Assembly (NCBI GenBank): GCA_963573305.1 | Contig: OY754331.1 | Coordinates: forward strand, 96,153,434-96,217,433 | Direction of reading: 5' to 3' | Length of the DNA: 64,000 bases | Source: Pyrrhosoma nymphula | Lineage: Eukaryota; Arthropoda; Insecta; Odonata; Coenagrionidae | Shown here: positions 34,353 to 46,252 of the stretch, one piece after another | How positions within the stretch are numbered: position 1 is the stretch's first letter | How the letters are laid out: each line of letters opens with the position of its first letter | Program-made: the position numbers and the translations under genes | Notes under the pieces: model-generated | What the model saw: the letters and a program-made list of their open reading frames with translations, nothing else | The model's database searches: none | Told to the model about the DNA's origin: nothing

Positions 34353-35254
34353 GGGGGTTATTTTGTAATCTCACTTTAGTGAGGATACGTCATAAAATCT
34401 CACTTTTTCATAGTTCAACTCCCTCACCCAGGCGGCGTGACCATCTTCGGATCTCAATCGGTGAACATCCGGTCATGTGCTGGTCTTTTAGACGATTCAT
34501 CCGTTCTGATCCGTATCTTTCGACTCTTGATCCGTTTCATTTTCTCCGCCTGCCATTAGTTCTATCTCACCTGTCATAAAGAACGTGACATGGAGCCACC
34601 ATCGTTTGCACTTGAAGCTTGAGTTGGAGAATAAACAAGGGCGCGAAAGATACAAACTATTTTAAATCGTATTGTTGTCATTTGCACAACGTGAAGAACC
34701 TCAGCATTTTCAACTCCAATATATTGGGCACTTGAAGGTATGTTTTGTTTGAAATGCTTATGTTATTATTAACATGAATTAACTGTGTATATATTTCGTA
34801 TCAATATTTCCCAAACAATGTTGCTGATACCTTTGTTTTCGTGTGCCTATCCGCCAGTGTATGGAGAATGGAATTCAGTTATTTATACCATAATTTCATA
34901 ATTTTAACAAATATTGCCTTAAAATCTACGTTCTTGGTAGATATTTCCCGTGCTTGTGAATCGAACACTAATTAGATGCACTTAATTTTTTTTTAAATAT
35001 TGAGTGATCGCTTACATGTCGCTTGTAGTTTTGAATGTATTTAGATTTTCGTGGTATGTACAGTGTAAGATATCTTCCGTATGATGTTGAGCAATCTGGG
35101 TATTCGCTAGTCTCGGCATCTTTTATTTGATATAAGGTAATTGAAGCTTGGACAATTCACGAACAGTTCGTGAGCCGATCATTAAGAGAAGGAAACGGAT
35201 CTCCCGCCATTCCACTACGAGTCACTAAAAAGGTGAGATTACAAAATAACCCCC
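34353..35254. mobile_element. 902-bp non-autonomous transposon with terminal inverted repeats
   Basis: The left end GGGGGTTATTTTGTAATCTC and the right end, read inward, GGGGGTTATTTTGTAATCTC are identical over more than 20 bases and diverge slightly just inside (CACTTTAGTGA against CACCTTTTTAGTGA). CAG directly abuts both ends (34350-34352 and 35255-35257), compatible with a 3-bp duplication; a 5-bp CCAGG reading is also possible because of the G/C run. There is no transposase frame. The G-rich end with a 3-bp target site would fit PIF/Harbinger, but the superfamily is not settled. It lies inside the hAT element at 31573-36068. Confidence 0.75.
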
Positions 35255-36068
35255 CAGGCCCGGGAACCCCTGGTCAGTTTGGGAGAAAGGGGGGTGAATA
35301 TTATTTTCTGGAAGGAGGTTAATTTAAAAACTGCAATCCAGATATAAGCGGCCAAGTACCGCAGGTATGGAAATGTTCCTTATCCGTGCATCCACCACCA
35401 TTTAATGTCTTTATTCATAGTTTCTTTCATATTAATTACTCCATCTTGTCGATTAAATTTTAAAATAAGCATGAAAACTATCTCAGAGCCCATTCGCTGT
35501 CGCTTCAATCGACAGGCACAATTGAATAGTGAGGCACCTTTGTAAATTTAGATCTCCAAATAAAACTACTGATCATGATAAACGATCTAATAATCAAATC
35601 CAATGTCTATAGCACCTGTTTGGCATTATACATTCAGTTTTCATTATTAGGACTGAGTGAATGGCATGGCATTTGAGTACTGATTCTTGTCATTAAATAT
35701 TCTGGAAGTTTGTAATACTTTTTTCTCTGCACATATACCTGTTCCTTCAAATGCGAATTCTGGACCTAATATTTAAGTAGTGTAATATCTAGTAAATAAA
35801 TAGTCATTAGAAAAGTTTTTTTTGCATCATCAGTAAATATCCGTTTATTCCAATATATTCAGGTATCACGCAATACCATCATTCAATTATTACCCCTTAG
35901 CAGTTGAACGCTTGTACTATCAGATGGCAGTGCTGTTTGAATAACGGTATTTTTAATACCGGTACCTCCGGTAGAATCGATTCCGGTAAAAATAGTACCC
36001 GGTAGTACCGATATAGAAAAAAATATTTTCTGGTAGTAACGAATACCGGTATATTTTGCCCATCCCTA

Positions 36069-39000
36069 CAGTAATACGTTTTGGAAAAGGGGAGTGGTTA
36101 ACGAAAAGTGAGGGCAAAGCGATGAAACAACTTTTGAAATCTAACATCAATTTATGAAAATTTGAGAAGGTTTTGTGTTACTAGAAAAATATCCGTTTTG
36201 ACAAACATTCTCGCAGAAGTTTTGCCCCTCATTAAGTAACCTCATTAAGTCAGTACTATTATGACCAGGCAGCCATTTTTGTTAATTTGTTCTACCACAT
36301 TTCTACGAATGTTTCTTATGATGTAAAGGCTACACTAATACGATTAACGGATAATTACCCGTTATCTTACATAAAAATGTGACGAGTGACCACGTGATTC
36401 ACAGGCTTGGCAATTTATTTTTAAAATGGCGTAAAAACGTTTGTATTGAGAATAGAAACCTCATGAATATTGTAAAAACATTGGCAGTAAATTAGGATTG
36501 TAAACATAATATTTTCATGCGAAGGCAAATGCCTCTGAGTAATCCACTAGCTCGTGTAACATATAAATAAAAGAAAGAGATGGATCCATAATGAAATCAT
36601 GAAAATTTGAAATATGAACATCGTTTAAAAATATCCAAAACGGCCTAATTAACCCAGCAATATATTTTTTGATGGATCATTTTATCAAGCGCATTGAATT
36701 TTCGGGGCTTAAGCTGAATTCGTTAATTCGACGTGACCCAATTATCAATTAAGCTCATCAAAAACAGTAACAATTACTAATTATTTAAATTTTATCGTTG
36801 CAGGCATTTACAGGTATAATTGATGATAATTATGTTATTCGGTGAGCGCCCCACGAATCCATCTAATTAAAACACTGTTTATTTTACTGCGCGGCCTGAA
36901 AGTTACATTAGAACGCCAGAAATTGACCATAGATGAATAAAAGGCGTTCCACTCGGAATATTCAATCCCGTGGGTTAAATTGTTAATTTATAAGTAATTT
37001 ATGCAGTCATTTCATGACAGTATCCCATTCTATCATGATGGGTGCTGCATTGTAACGTCTCTTAACTGATGAACAGGCATCCCTCGAAATGCATTGGGAC
37101 AATTTTTCGCCACGCTCAGGCAAGAAAACAAAAACACAAAGAATGACAACAAATTCAGCGTGCTGAATCAAAGGGCAATTAAATATGACATTATCATGAA
37201 TGGTACACGCATTATAGGCTCCAACTGATTTAAATGTCGTAAACCACACCGTCAAACAACATCTCAGCTATTAAGCCAGTTTCCGATACTTGATATAGAA
37301 ATCGTACAGCTGCTATGTAGAGAGGCATGTCCGCGATGAATGATGTTATCCAGAAACTTAATTTGTTAGTCTATCTAAGTGCAGAAATTCACCTAACCAC
37401 AAGTGGTTGGATGATTAAGGACACGAGTAGATAGTAAAATAGATTATTTAAAAGAAAAGTAAACAATACCTTCTGATTTTTGTTCAGATAATTGAAAATG
37501 AGAGTGCATCGGCAGAAAGGTAAACAACTTTATGTGGTAGAGGAATTTAATTTTTTTTATTATGTACTTCTATGTACCGCAGACTATAGTTCTTGATTGT
37601 ACTTGATTGGACAACAAATACATTCAAAACTGAATGTGTCCTGAGATGTTGGGATGATAAGACGTTCGTTCCCTCCATTTTTGCCGACAGAATTCCAAGA
37701 ATCATGATTAATGGGAATATCTAAACTTGGAATTGTAGGATTGGTAATTGGAAAAGAACAGATCATCACAAATATGCAACCCCTTCCTCAAATATCACGA
37801 GAGTTAAAGGTGGCTGGAGCGGTAATCGTGAGTCCATGAACCTTACATTCTTGCGTGAGTCAATGAGTGCACATTTGAAAAACTTTTCAAGTAATTCGAA
37901 AACAAATTCTTGTATCACATTTCACTCAAGTGCATATATTTACGCAATGGAAATCACCGCACATGCAGAAAAGTAATTGATGAAAGAATTATATTTTTAA
38001 ATTTTCGCATAAATTAAATTCTTGTTATGACTTGGGTGCTTGGCGCGGAATTCGAAATTTAAGCAAACACTACATGGATACATTTGTTTACTCGGAATGA
38101 TACCTTAATTTTTGTTGAAAACCATTAAAATAATATGAAACGTAATATTTCACGTTCAGGAAAAAATATGTTCACCACGTAATCGAATTATGTTGAAATA
38201 TATGTCATGTGCCATAGGGTCACGTGTTAAAATAGCAATGAATTGTCAAAAAAAATCGTTATAATGCAACTTTTTACCTTTTATCTATAGATATAACTAA
38301 TAAGGACACGTATGAAATGTTTCACAATAATCTGGACCTACATAAACAAAAACGCTCCGACCCCCTTAATCTGGAAATCAATGAAATGCGGGCTGAGTTG
38401 CACTTCCCTGCAAAGTGGACGCAAAAATGACGAAGCAATAGTGACGGTCCTATAGAGCGTTCCACATTTAGTTGGCTCTTATGAAGATTCAATTCCCATG
38501 TAAATCTCCATAAGGCCGGAGGTTTTATAGCGAAAATGATGGACGCAGGGGGCTGATCTGGGCCGTTCGAGAGCCAGCGGTGTTGAGAAACAGGCATGAG
38601 GTAGCGCATTTACTGTTTATTCTATAAACTGCATTCACTAAGTCTCAATTCAATCATAAATAATAGCTTAAAAAACTCCTCCCCCTCTTACTTTTTGTCT
38701 TGAAATTAAAGATGAATTATGACTGCAAGAACTTGACAATTTCCGTAAAATTTCAATATTTATTGAAAAATACTGTTTTGAGCGTCACTTCTTGCAAGTA
38801 GTTCGTGCTGCTGACTACAAAAAAAAACATTAGAATAGCCGTATAAACCATCATTTATTCCAACATTTAAAAGAAAACATGTTTTTAACTTAGCCGCCAT
38901 CCTGTATAAGTATCTCACTTCCAGTTAAGATTTACAGTTGCGGCAGCTATTTCCATAATCAGCGGGTTTCAATCATCCAAAAGCAATATTTTATTTTAAT

Positions 39001-39300
39001 TTTAGAATAAACGCTTCATTCCGAACTTTTTCCGGAATCTGTCCTAGACTATAGGAGCAGTTCAGCAATTGCATGCTTTGGGCTTTGGGGCACCCATGGT
39101 CACCTTTCGAAATTTTGTAATTCTACCTAAATTTACATTTTCATACTGACCTGCGAGCTTTAGAAAGGGCATATAGCAGTGGGTTTTAGGACGACAGCAA
39201 TGATAGAAGGATAATTGGAAAAAGTTCTGATCTAATTTAAGGTGGAATTTTCCTCGAGTGAAAACAACGAGGCTCTAGCAACTCTCAATTCAACAGTCCA
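36069..39300. other. Gene-free AT-rich interval
   Basis: Nothing recognised on either strand apart from scattered short frames. Confidence 0.5.
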
Positions 39301-39531
39301 ATGTCCGTGCTGCAATATCTATTCACTCGAAGTTGTTTTTCAATAAATGCGCGGTTTTCTCTTAGTACTTCGCTCAGCTCTCGAATTGCACGTCTTTTAG
39401 AATCTTCCCATGAATTATTCTCTGTCGATACGTGGAACTCGTTCCCTTTTCACATCCGTCAAACTCTGTTTCCGAACGCCTTTCACTTCGATGTTTTTAA
39501 GTTTCTTCGTAAAAAATGTGTCAGACATTGA
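39301..39531 (+). pseudogene. Possible LINE C-terminal relic
   Basis: A 76-codon frame ends with LFSVDTWNSFPFHIRQ followed by a hydrophobic/basic tail, loosely resembling the 'F.V....WN.LP..IR' box near the end of CR1/L2/Jockey-type ORF2 (compare HLWNTLPKNI at about 6335). The upstream part does not match. Support is only this one box, so confidence is low. Confidence 0.3.
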
Positions 39532-42118
39532 CGCTATTTCGATGTGCCAAGAAATTTTTTCATATTACATGTCTCCATAAATTATGAAATACGGTTACAG
39601 GCTTTACCTGTTGCACCATAACCGCTAAATTTGAGGTTTTTCTATTTTGCTTTATTCGTCACAAATAATCTGCCATTGCTCCGTTCTTGTCAATAGAATT
39701 TGTATTTTTCTACGCAAATATACTAACTTATCCATTCTAACTCAAAACTATGAATATGTCTAACACATATCAATAGCGTTTATCGCCCAATACGAAAAAT
39801 ATCAGGTTTCGATAGGCTCAACTTGGCACACCGTTCGATTTACAGGTCTATGTCTCAAATTCGATGGGCTCTCATTGTTTATTTTAATATTTTTCTCTTT
39901 GCTAAATATTTCTCATTCCTGACTGCAGTTTAAATTAAAGCACACTTTAAGTAAATAAAAAATGTATAACCGAATCCCAATTGGCCATCAACTTCTCTAA
40001 TTGCCACGGAAGATGAATTTGCCCACGGGATCTGATGCAATGTGGCAGTTTTTTCCCCAAGAATATCCATATTGTCTCACTTTATGATCAAATGCCAGGA
40101 ACAAGGAGTGAATTGAATGGAAAAAAATTTACGTTGGAACAATAAAATAAGTTACTGATCTAGAAACGTGAGCAATTTTTAAATGCCTAGCGAAGCATCC
40201 ATCGTTAATTTTAGAAGAATTTACCCAATATATCCCATGATTGCAATACATGTCCTCCATAAATTACAGTATATTTTGGACAACTCGTTCAATTCATCAG
40301 TTTTACCTCTGCAGCTAGTTCTCCAAACTCAAGTCTGCAAGAGGCTCATTACGATTGGGTGATTATTATGGAGAAAAGGCTCAAATATTCCACTTGTTCG
40401 TGGCCTTTCGATGTTTTTCTGTAAAATTTTCTATTATCGTTCATGGACTCCTCGACGCTAATAAAACCTTAAATAATTTTATATTCTAAAAGAAAGACCC
40501 TCTCTTAGATGTCAATGTGATAGATTTGGAGTTTAAAAAGCACAGCTTAATAAGATGCACAAAGATTTTGCATGCAATTGCTTATGTTAAATTACAATTA
40601 ATTCAATTTGGTGAGTAAAAGAGGGGATTATGAGACGCTGACATGCAGTAATCTAATAAATTGAGGATTATTTATCTTTCAACCCTTAAACATTCAGAAG
40701 AGTTAAGATTTGACAACGACGAAAAAAATCATAGGAACAGCTGTATGCTATATTTAAATGAAAATTATTTTTTTTTTATATTTTTATTCCTAAGTGTAAA
40801 TTTTGAAAAATGAAATTCTTTCGTAAAATTTTTATTTTTAACGTCATTTATATTTAGATAATTTTTTCAAATACTGCATTTTTACGTGTTGCAGGTTGCA
40901 TGAACTAGGAGATATGCTATTTTAAGCTGATTTTCTTTCTGATTGGAAAAAACCATTGAAACCATTGAAACCAGTGAAAACACATGAAACCTTGAATCAC
41001 AGATGTGCATTTTTTTCAATTTTGTGGTTGATCGGTAATACAATAAGATATATTGTATGTCATGCATTTATTGCAGTGCACAATATTAACCACCCATTCT
41101 TTTTTTTTTGTTATAACCGTAAATCGAATCCGAGATCAAACGGGAACTACTAAAATTGCCTATGTTTCAAAACTCTATGGTGAATGATAGTAATAGAATT
41201 GTAATTTCTAATGATCTGTCAACATTTTATAATCCGATTAAATAGTCGAAACTACTGTCCTAGAAACTGAAAGAATTGGTGGTGTTTCAGGTCCTTTCAT
41301 TCGTGACGCACGAATTGCATGTTTGTATTTCTCATGTCGAATTGACCTTCGTTGAACGATTAAAACAAAATTCCAGCACATTCTGGGAAAGCATTAAGGA
41401 CATAACAGGAACTTAATGAAGATCGAATGAAAAGGAAGAAGCTGCCCCAGGACAAGTAAAGCCTTGGAGAAAAAGCGGAGGGAAGAAAAGCGATAGCCGA
41501 CTCCACGACTAATATTCTCGGATGGGCAATAAAATTGAGAAGGTCAACGAACTCATCTCGCCATGACGCGACGCCGGCGGTATTACTAGCGACACCACTT
41601 ACACTGGAATGCTAGGCCATAAAAGATAGCTGTACTCAAATACCGTGAAATTTAAATGCTCCACAAATCCTAGAAAAACAAGACCAGTCCACACACTTGG
41701 AGGAATCTGGTGGCAATTACTTGGAGGAGGCAATCAGGAGTCATAAATCGAGAAGCAATTCAAAAGTGATTTAATGTGTATCAGTAGCAGCAAGGGAGTA
41801 TCGTTAATTTGTATCTTGAGACATTCATTAGCAATTGAGTCACGTGGGGCTATTATTAGAGAGCCCATTCATATAAATCGTAAGTGATTTCAGAGGCATT
41901 CATGACATTCGAGGGAGAAGATGGGACAATCACGAGAAAAAACTAATGATCGGATAAAGAGTCAAAAGTACATCTTCTCGAGAAAGTAAATGGATGAGAC
42001 ACAAATAATTGGATTTTAAATTTAAATTTGAGACGAAATGTGCATTCAATTTTCAATTCACCTCATGTTTTATGAAGATGGGCAAAACAAATAATGCCAA
42101 AATTAATTCCAAAAATAT
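39532..42118. other. Gene-free AT-rich interval
   Basis: A short imperfect repeat of GAAACCATT occurs at about 40963-40990. About 41400-41600 is slightly GC-richer. No gene recognised. Confidence 0.5.
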
Positions 42119-42467
42119 GAAAAAAATATTCTCGGGGGAGCCTGTAACCCCTAGAGGACGCGTCCCCAGGTGGCGGATAGGGGAATGCCCCCACTGATCT
42201 TCGGAAGAAACCAGCGGGTAGGTGGGAAATAAAATACCACCCGCGGACCAAACAGGCAGGACATATTGGGTTCTATAGCTGCGACGAAAGCAACCCGTCT
42301 AGGAGAAGGAAACTCCAAAATCAAACCCTGGCCCTCCAGGTTGGGGGTTGAGGCATCAGGCTAACTCCCTGTTACTCATAAAACCTCAACCTGTCAAAAA
42401 ATCCAATACTAAGCCTCGGAACTACGGAGAGGATAAATAGAGACGACGTAAGCTAAGAAAAAGGACT

Positions 42468-43492
42468 ATGATTTTTGGTACCTGGAATATACAGGGTGTA
42501 TCAAGGAAACTAATAGAAGTAACAAATGAACTAAGAAGAATGAAAGTAGATATCGCTGTAATCACAGAAACTAAGAAAAAGGGACACGGCTCAGAAAATG
42601 TAGGTTACTATAATCACTTTTATAGTGTGGTCCCAAAAGAAAAAAGGGCCCAACAGGGAACATCCATCCTGATTCGAAAGAGTCTCAGAAAAAATGTAAC
42701 ATCATGGGAGCAAATCAATGAAAGATTGATAAAAATGAATCTCTGTATGCTCGGCTTCAGAATCACTATACTGGGCGTATATAGAATAAATGAAATCTCG
42801 CTTATAAATGAAAAGCAGGAATTCTTTGAACACTTAAATGACGAAATAATAAAAATTGGAAACTCAAGAGAACTTATCATGATGGGAGATCTAAATAGTA
42901 GAGTCGGAAAAAAGTAAAATGATAAAGTGGTTGGGAAATACGGAGAAGAAACTATGAATGACAATTAATTAAGACTAATAACAATGTATGAACAAAATAA
43001 CCTAAGAATGTCTAATGGTTTTTTCGAGCATAAGAATATACACAAATATACATGGACCCAACCTACTGGAGACTCAAATCAATTATTGACTACCTCATCA
43101 TAAACAAAAATACAAAGATAAGAGTACAAGATGTCAGAATATACCGAGGTGCTACATGTGGTAGTGACCACCACCTGTTAAATGCTAAGGTGATGTTTCC
43201 TGGAAGAGCAAGGATTAGAGAAAGCCAAGATAACCCTGAAGTAGAAATAAGGCAAAGAAGATACAACTTGGACAGCCAAGAACAACAAAGCGTTAGACAG
43301 CTTTACCAAAACCGTCTGGATGAAAAACTACTTTGCCGAAAAACACTATCGAATACAGAGGATCTTTATAGGCATTTCTGTCAATGCATACATGAAGCTA
43401 CGTATGAGTCAGTAGGCTACGATGAAAAGAAGAAAAGAAATCCATATTGGTGGGATCATGAAATAGAAAAAAATAGAAGAAAAAAGGATTAA
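42468..43492 (+). pseudogene. LINE ORF2 part 1: AP-type endonuclease (broken)
   Basis: FGTWNIQGVS at the N-terminus, then VDIAVITETK (catalytic Glu), LIMMGDLNSRVG (catalytic Asp/Asn), KYTWTQPTG, SIIDYLI and CGSDHHLL (catalytic Asp-His) give the complete set of motifs of the exonuclease-endonuclease-phosphatase fold used by LINEs to nick the target. Stops at about 42915 and 42966 and a frameshift near 43075 break the frame. The sequence ends in a linker (RNPYWWDHEIEKNR) before the reverse transcriptase. Confidence 0.85.
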
Positions 43493-43597
43493 ATAAAACA
43501 GATAGTGCCACAAATGAAATACGGTGCCACAAATGAAACTGTGGGAAGCCTTGGAAAGATCTAACATAAGCTCATACTTAATAATAGCCATAAATAA

Positions 43598-44542
43598 TTG
43601 TACAAAAATAGTACAGCCAAGATCAAAATGGGAAACGACTTCTCTCAGGGATTCACAATAAATAAAGGTCTAATACAGGGCTGCTGTATTTCCCCCACAC
43701 TTTTTAAAATATATTTCGATCAAGTGCTAAAGGGTTGGAAAAGGAAATGCAACTCCATTGGAATACCTTTGAAAGAAAACCTTAAGCTATGCAGACGACC
43801 AAGTTATTCTATCACAAGACTATGAAGATTTAGAATATATAACAGAAAAATAATAGAAGAATACAAAAATTTGGGTCTAGATATTAGTATTGACAAAACA
43901 AAATATATGTGTATGGGAGGAATGCAACAGAATCTTATTTTAGAAGGTGGGCAACAAATAGGATACTGTAAAGAGTGTAAATATCTAGGGATGCAAATTG
44001 CAGAAAGTAAAACAATGGAGGCAGCCATTAGGGATAGATTTAATAAAGGCAAAAAAGCAATAACACTGTTAAATAGCTTATTGTGGGACAATACATTCTC
44101 CAATTAAAACAAAAATAGAATTTATAATACTAAAGTAAAGAGCATAGTAACCTACAGCTGTGAAGTATGGCCACTAACGGAGAAATAAGAAAAACTGTTA
44201 CTAACGACAGAAATGGACTTCTGGCGAAGAGCAGCCGGGAAATCAAAAAAAGAAAGAGTAAGGAATGAAAGAATTAGAAAAATAATGAATGTTAATAATA
44301 CGATAATATATTAAATAATAACGCTGCAGTTGAGGTGGTATGGCCACGTAAAACGAATGGGAAATGAAAGACTCCCGAAACAAATGTTGCTGTGGAACCC
44401 GGAAGGAAGACGGCGGAGAGGCAGACCGAGGAAAAGTTGGATACAAGGGATGGAAAAAGAAATGAGAGAAAGAGGATTAGATGAAGAACTCTCGAATGAT
44501 CGAGAGGCATGGAAATTGGGAATCGGAAGAATCAGCATCTAA
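43598..44542 (+). pseudogene. LINE ORF2 part 2: reverse transcriptase remnant and C-terminus
   Basis: Motif B reads FTINKGLIQGCCISPTLF. The catalytic box YADDQ lies at 43788-43802 in a shifted frame. Thumb-like sequence follows (LGLDISIDKTKYM, CKECKYLGMQI, RFNKGKKAITLLN). After more frame changes the tail reads LRWYGHVKRMGNERLP, RGRPRKSW and SNDREAWKLG. Motif A and all upstream fingers/palm motifs are missing, so a deletion of several hundred bases removed the front of the domain. Not functional. Confidence 0.85.
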
Positions 44543-44778
44543 ACTATCCCGATGGCAACACTGTATTTCCTTGAAAAAAGAATCACAACTGGAAAATGTC
44601 CACAACTAATCTATCTGATCCATTCGACTGACTGATTATGGTAGAGTAGAGAGAGTAAAGGAAAGGACCATATGGAAAACTACATGGAAAACTATACAGA
44701 AAAGGAGTACCTACTACGGTTTGGGTCCACCCTGAGGCACACTGAGTTTGTGTAGCATTTAAATGAAGAAAAAAATAT

Positions 44779-44940
44779 GTAAAAGTTCCAAGAGGACGGC
44801 CAAGGGAGAATTAGACCAAATGAAGAGAAAAGAGCGTAAGAAGAACTAACAGGGGGTAAGGGAACGAACTTTTGAAAAGGAAGGTTGAAGGGCTGCAGTT
44901 AACCAATCGTTGGATTGAACGACAAATGAATGATATATTT
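44779..44940 (+). pseudogene. Second RTE-like LINE 3' fragment
   Basis: Directly after the previous element's 3' repeat, VPRGRPREN, then stops, then AAVNQSLD and an AATGAATGATAT tail are readable across frames. The final segment matches the TTVNQS end of the relic at 8009-8318, so the two probably belong to one family, distinct from the element just upstream. Confidence 0.55.
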
Positions 44941-46190
44941 TCGATTATAAAAGCCATTTTCAAGGTTTGAAAGGCATGGTAGAACTTTCACGAAATCAAA
45001 ACGTAACCAATATGCGTTATCACTTAATTTCGGCAGATGTTACGCATATTTTTTTAAATACTCCATTGAGTTAATCTCAATAAATTAAGATGCTCCTTCC
45101 CCATATCAACAAAAAAACTTTTAACAGTAGCTAGAAAATCTTTAAAAAATCCAATTTCAACGTAAAGCTACCGCTGAAAAAAAACGATCACCGTACCTGA
45201 GGATTACGCAACTTCGAATCGACCCGAAACTTCAAAAAATAAAACTCCTCGCCCAACTCGAATAGACTAGTGAGGCGAAGAGCCTCACGAGAAAAAAATG
45301 AATCAACGGAACGAACCCAAGGAGACAATAAAGTCTGCGACTGAGACTGTCTCATAATAACGCGGGGATCGAAAGCGGATTGGCTGAGAGGGTGAATTAG
45401 GGGAAGGGGTGGATACGTTGGTGGGAGTGGGGGTAAAATCGTGGGGAGGACAGCAGAGTGGGGGGTGGTGATGGTGGTGAGGGGGATGAGGGGAGAGTTT
45501 GCTCTGAGGGAGAGAGGCAAGCTGGGATTAATCGAGGCGGGAAGACAGTCGATTAGCCACGGGGAGGAAGCGGGGTAAGGAGGACGCCATCGCAGAGGAA
45601 GCGCACGGCGTCCACTCAAGGGTGGGGGGAATGGGGGGGAATGGGTTGGGGGTGGTGGGTGGTCCGGGTGACGAGAGACCGAGAGAGATTGAATGCTCCA
45701 TATACCCCCTGTCCACAAGTGCACTCAGTTTCTCGCTAGACCGGCCCTTCAGGCCATTTCCTTCGCGAACAAGCGCGCAGTCCAACCACCTCACCCCCTT
45801 ATTCCTACTCCATTACACCCTCCCGCTCAACCCAACGTCTATCCACCAAAGAGGTTGAAATTTACTTATTTATTAGATGATAATCCGTCATAAATGACAT
45901 ACAAAATACCCAATCATGCAAGTATTTTTAGTATAGATTTTATTTATGTTGGTATGTCTTGAGCAGGTTATCTCACTGTTAATGGTCTAGTGCCTGAATG
46001 CCGTTTCTAATGTTCACAAAATATATAAACATCAGCGCTAAAGTGTAACGTTGTTGACTGTAGTTACTAGGTTGCTATGAAAATTTAACAGGAGAGTTAT
46101 GAGTTTGAGTTAAGGCTCGTTTATTTTTTCAGTTAACAATTTATCTAAGCCGAAAATGGAAATTACGGGATTTTTCCAGATGCATGTGAT
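44941..46190. other. Gene-free interval with a G-rich block
   Basis: About 45370-45690 carries many GGGG runs on the plus strand (GTGGGGGGTGG, GGGGGGAATGGGGGGGAATGG), with quadruplex potential. A proline-rich minus-strand frame of 178 codons across it is a composition artefact. Confidence 0.5.
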
Positions 46191-46215
46191 ACAACACAAA
46201 ATAATGACACCAAAA

Positions 46216-46252
46216 CCAACTATTTCGGTTCAGTCGTATTCTTCATCAATAG
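46216..46252 (-). ncRNA. Degenerate hammerhead-like motif
   Basis: On the minus strand TTGATGA, a 17-nt insert, CGAAA, then TAGTTGG. Only the first base of the CUGAUGA core is off. Stem I is not evident. Comparable to the motifs at 23616 and 33940; probably an old terminal-repeat relic. Confidence 0.3.

Larger units (their letters stand above)
31573..36068 (-). mobile_element. Decayed hAT-superfamily DNA transposon with nested insertions
   Basis: The left end reads CAGGCATGAGCA and the right end, read inward, TAGGGATGGGCA: matching short termini of hAT type. The adjacent 8 bp are AAGTAATA on the left and CAGTAATA on the right (7 of 8 identical), the hAT target-site duplication length. Both subterminal regions are full of ACCGGT motifs, as in other insect hAT elements. 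Inside, on the minus strand, lies a broken transposase C-terminus (32939-33395). At least one other transposon (34353-35254) and a hammerhead-like motif (33940-33976) lie within it, which explains the 4.5-kb length. The region 35260-36060 shows no readable transposase N-terminus apart from weak hints. Confidence 0.75.
42130..44767 (+). mobile_element. Decayed, internally deleted non-LTR retrotransposon
   Basis: The 5' UTR begins TCTCGGGGGAGCCTG and contains CCTGGCCCTCCAGGTTGGGG. It is followed by an endonuclease (42468-43492), a truncated reverse transcriptase (43598-44107), a C-terminal tail (44330-44542) and a 3' UTR ending GGGTCCACCCTGAGGCACAC...AAATGAA. GAAAAAAATAT at 42119-42129 recurs at 44768-44778 and is read as an 11-bp target-site duplication, though it is low-complexity. 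At about 2.64 kb it is shorter than a normal RTE-like element; the missing part falls between the endonuclease and reverse-transcriptase motif B. AAATGAA at the end resembles RTE-type tails. Confidence 0.75.

Noticed and set aside
35300..35410. Minus-strand KWWWMHG and TFPYLRYLAAYI, similar to the 'WW..H..FP.L..LA..Y' segment of hAT transposases
   Set aside because: Interrupted by a stop, not followed by an SER box, and in a position that does not fit the other C-terminus in the same element; too short to call.
45188..45724. 178-codon minus-strand Pro/Ser/Leu frame
   Set aside because: Complement of a G-rich low-complexity block.
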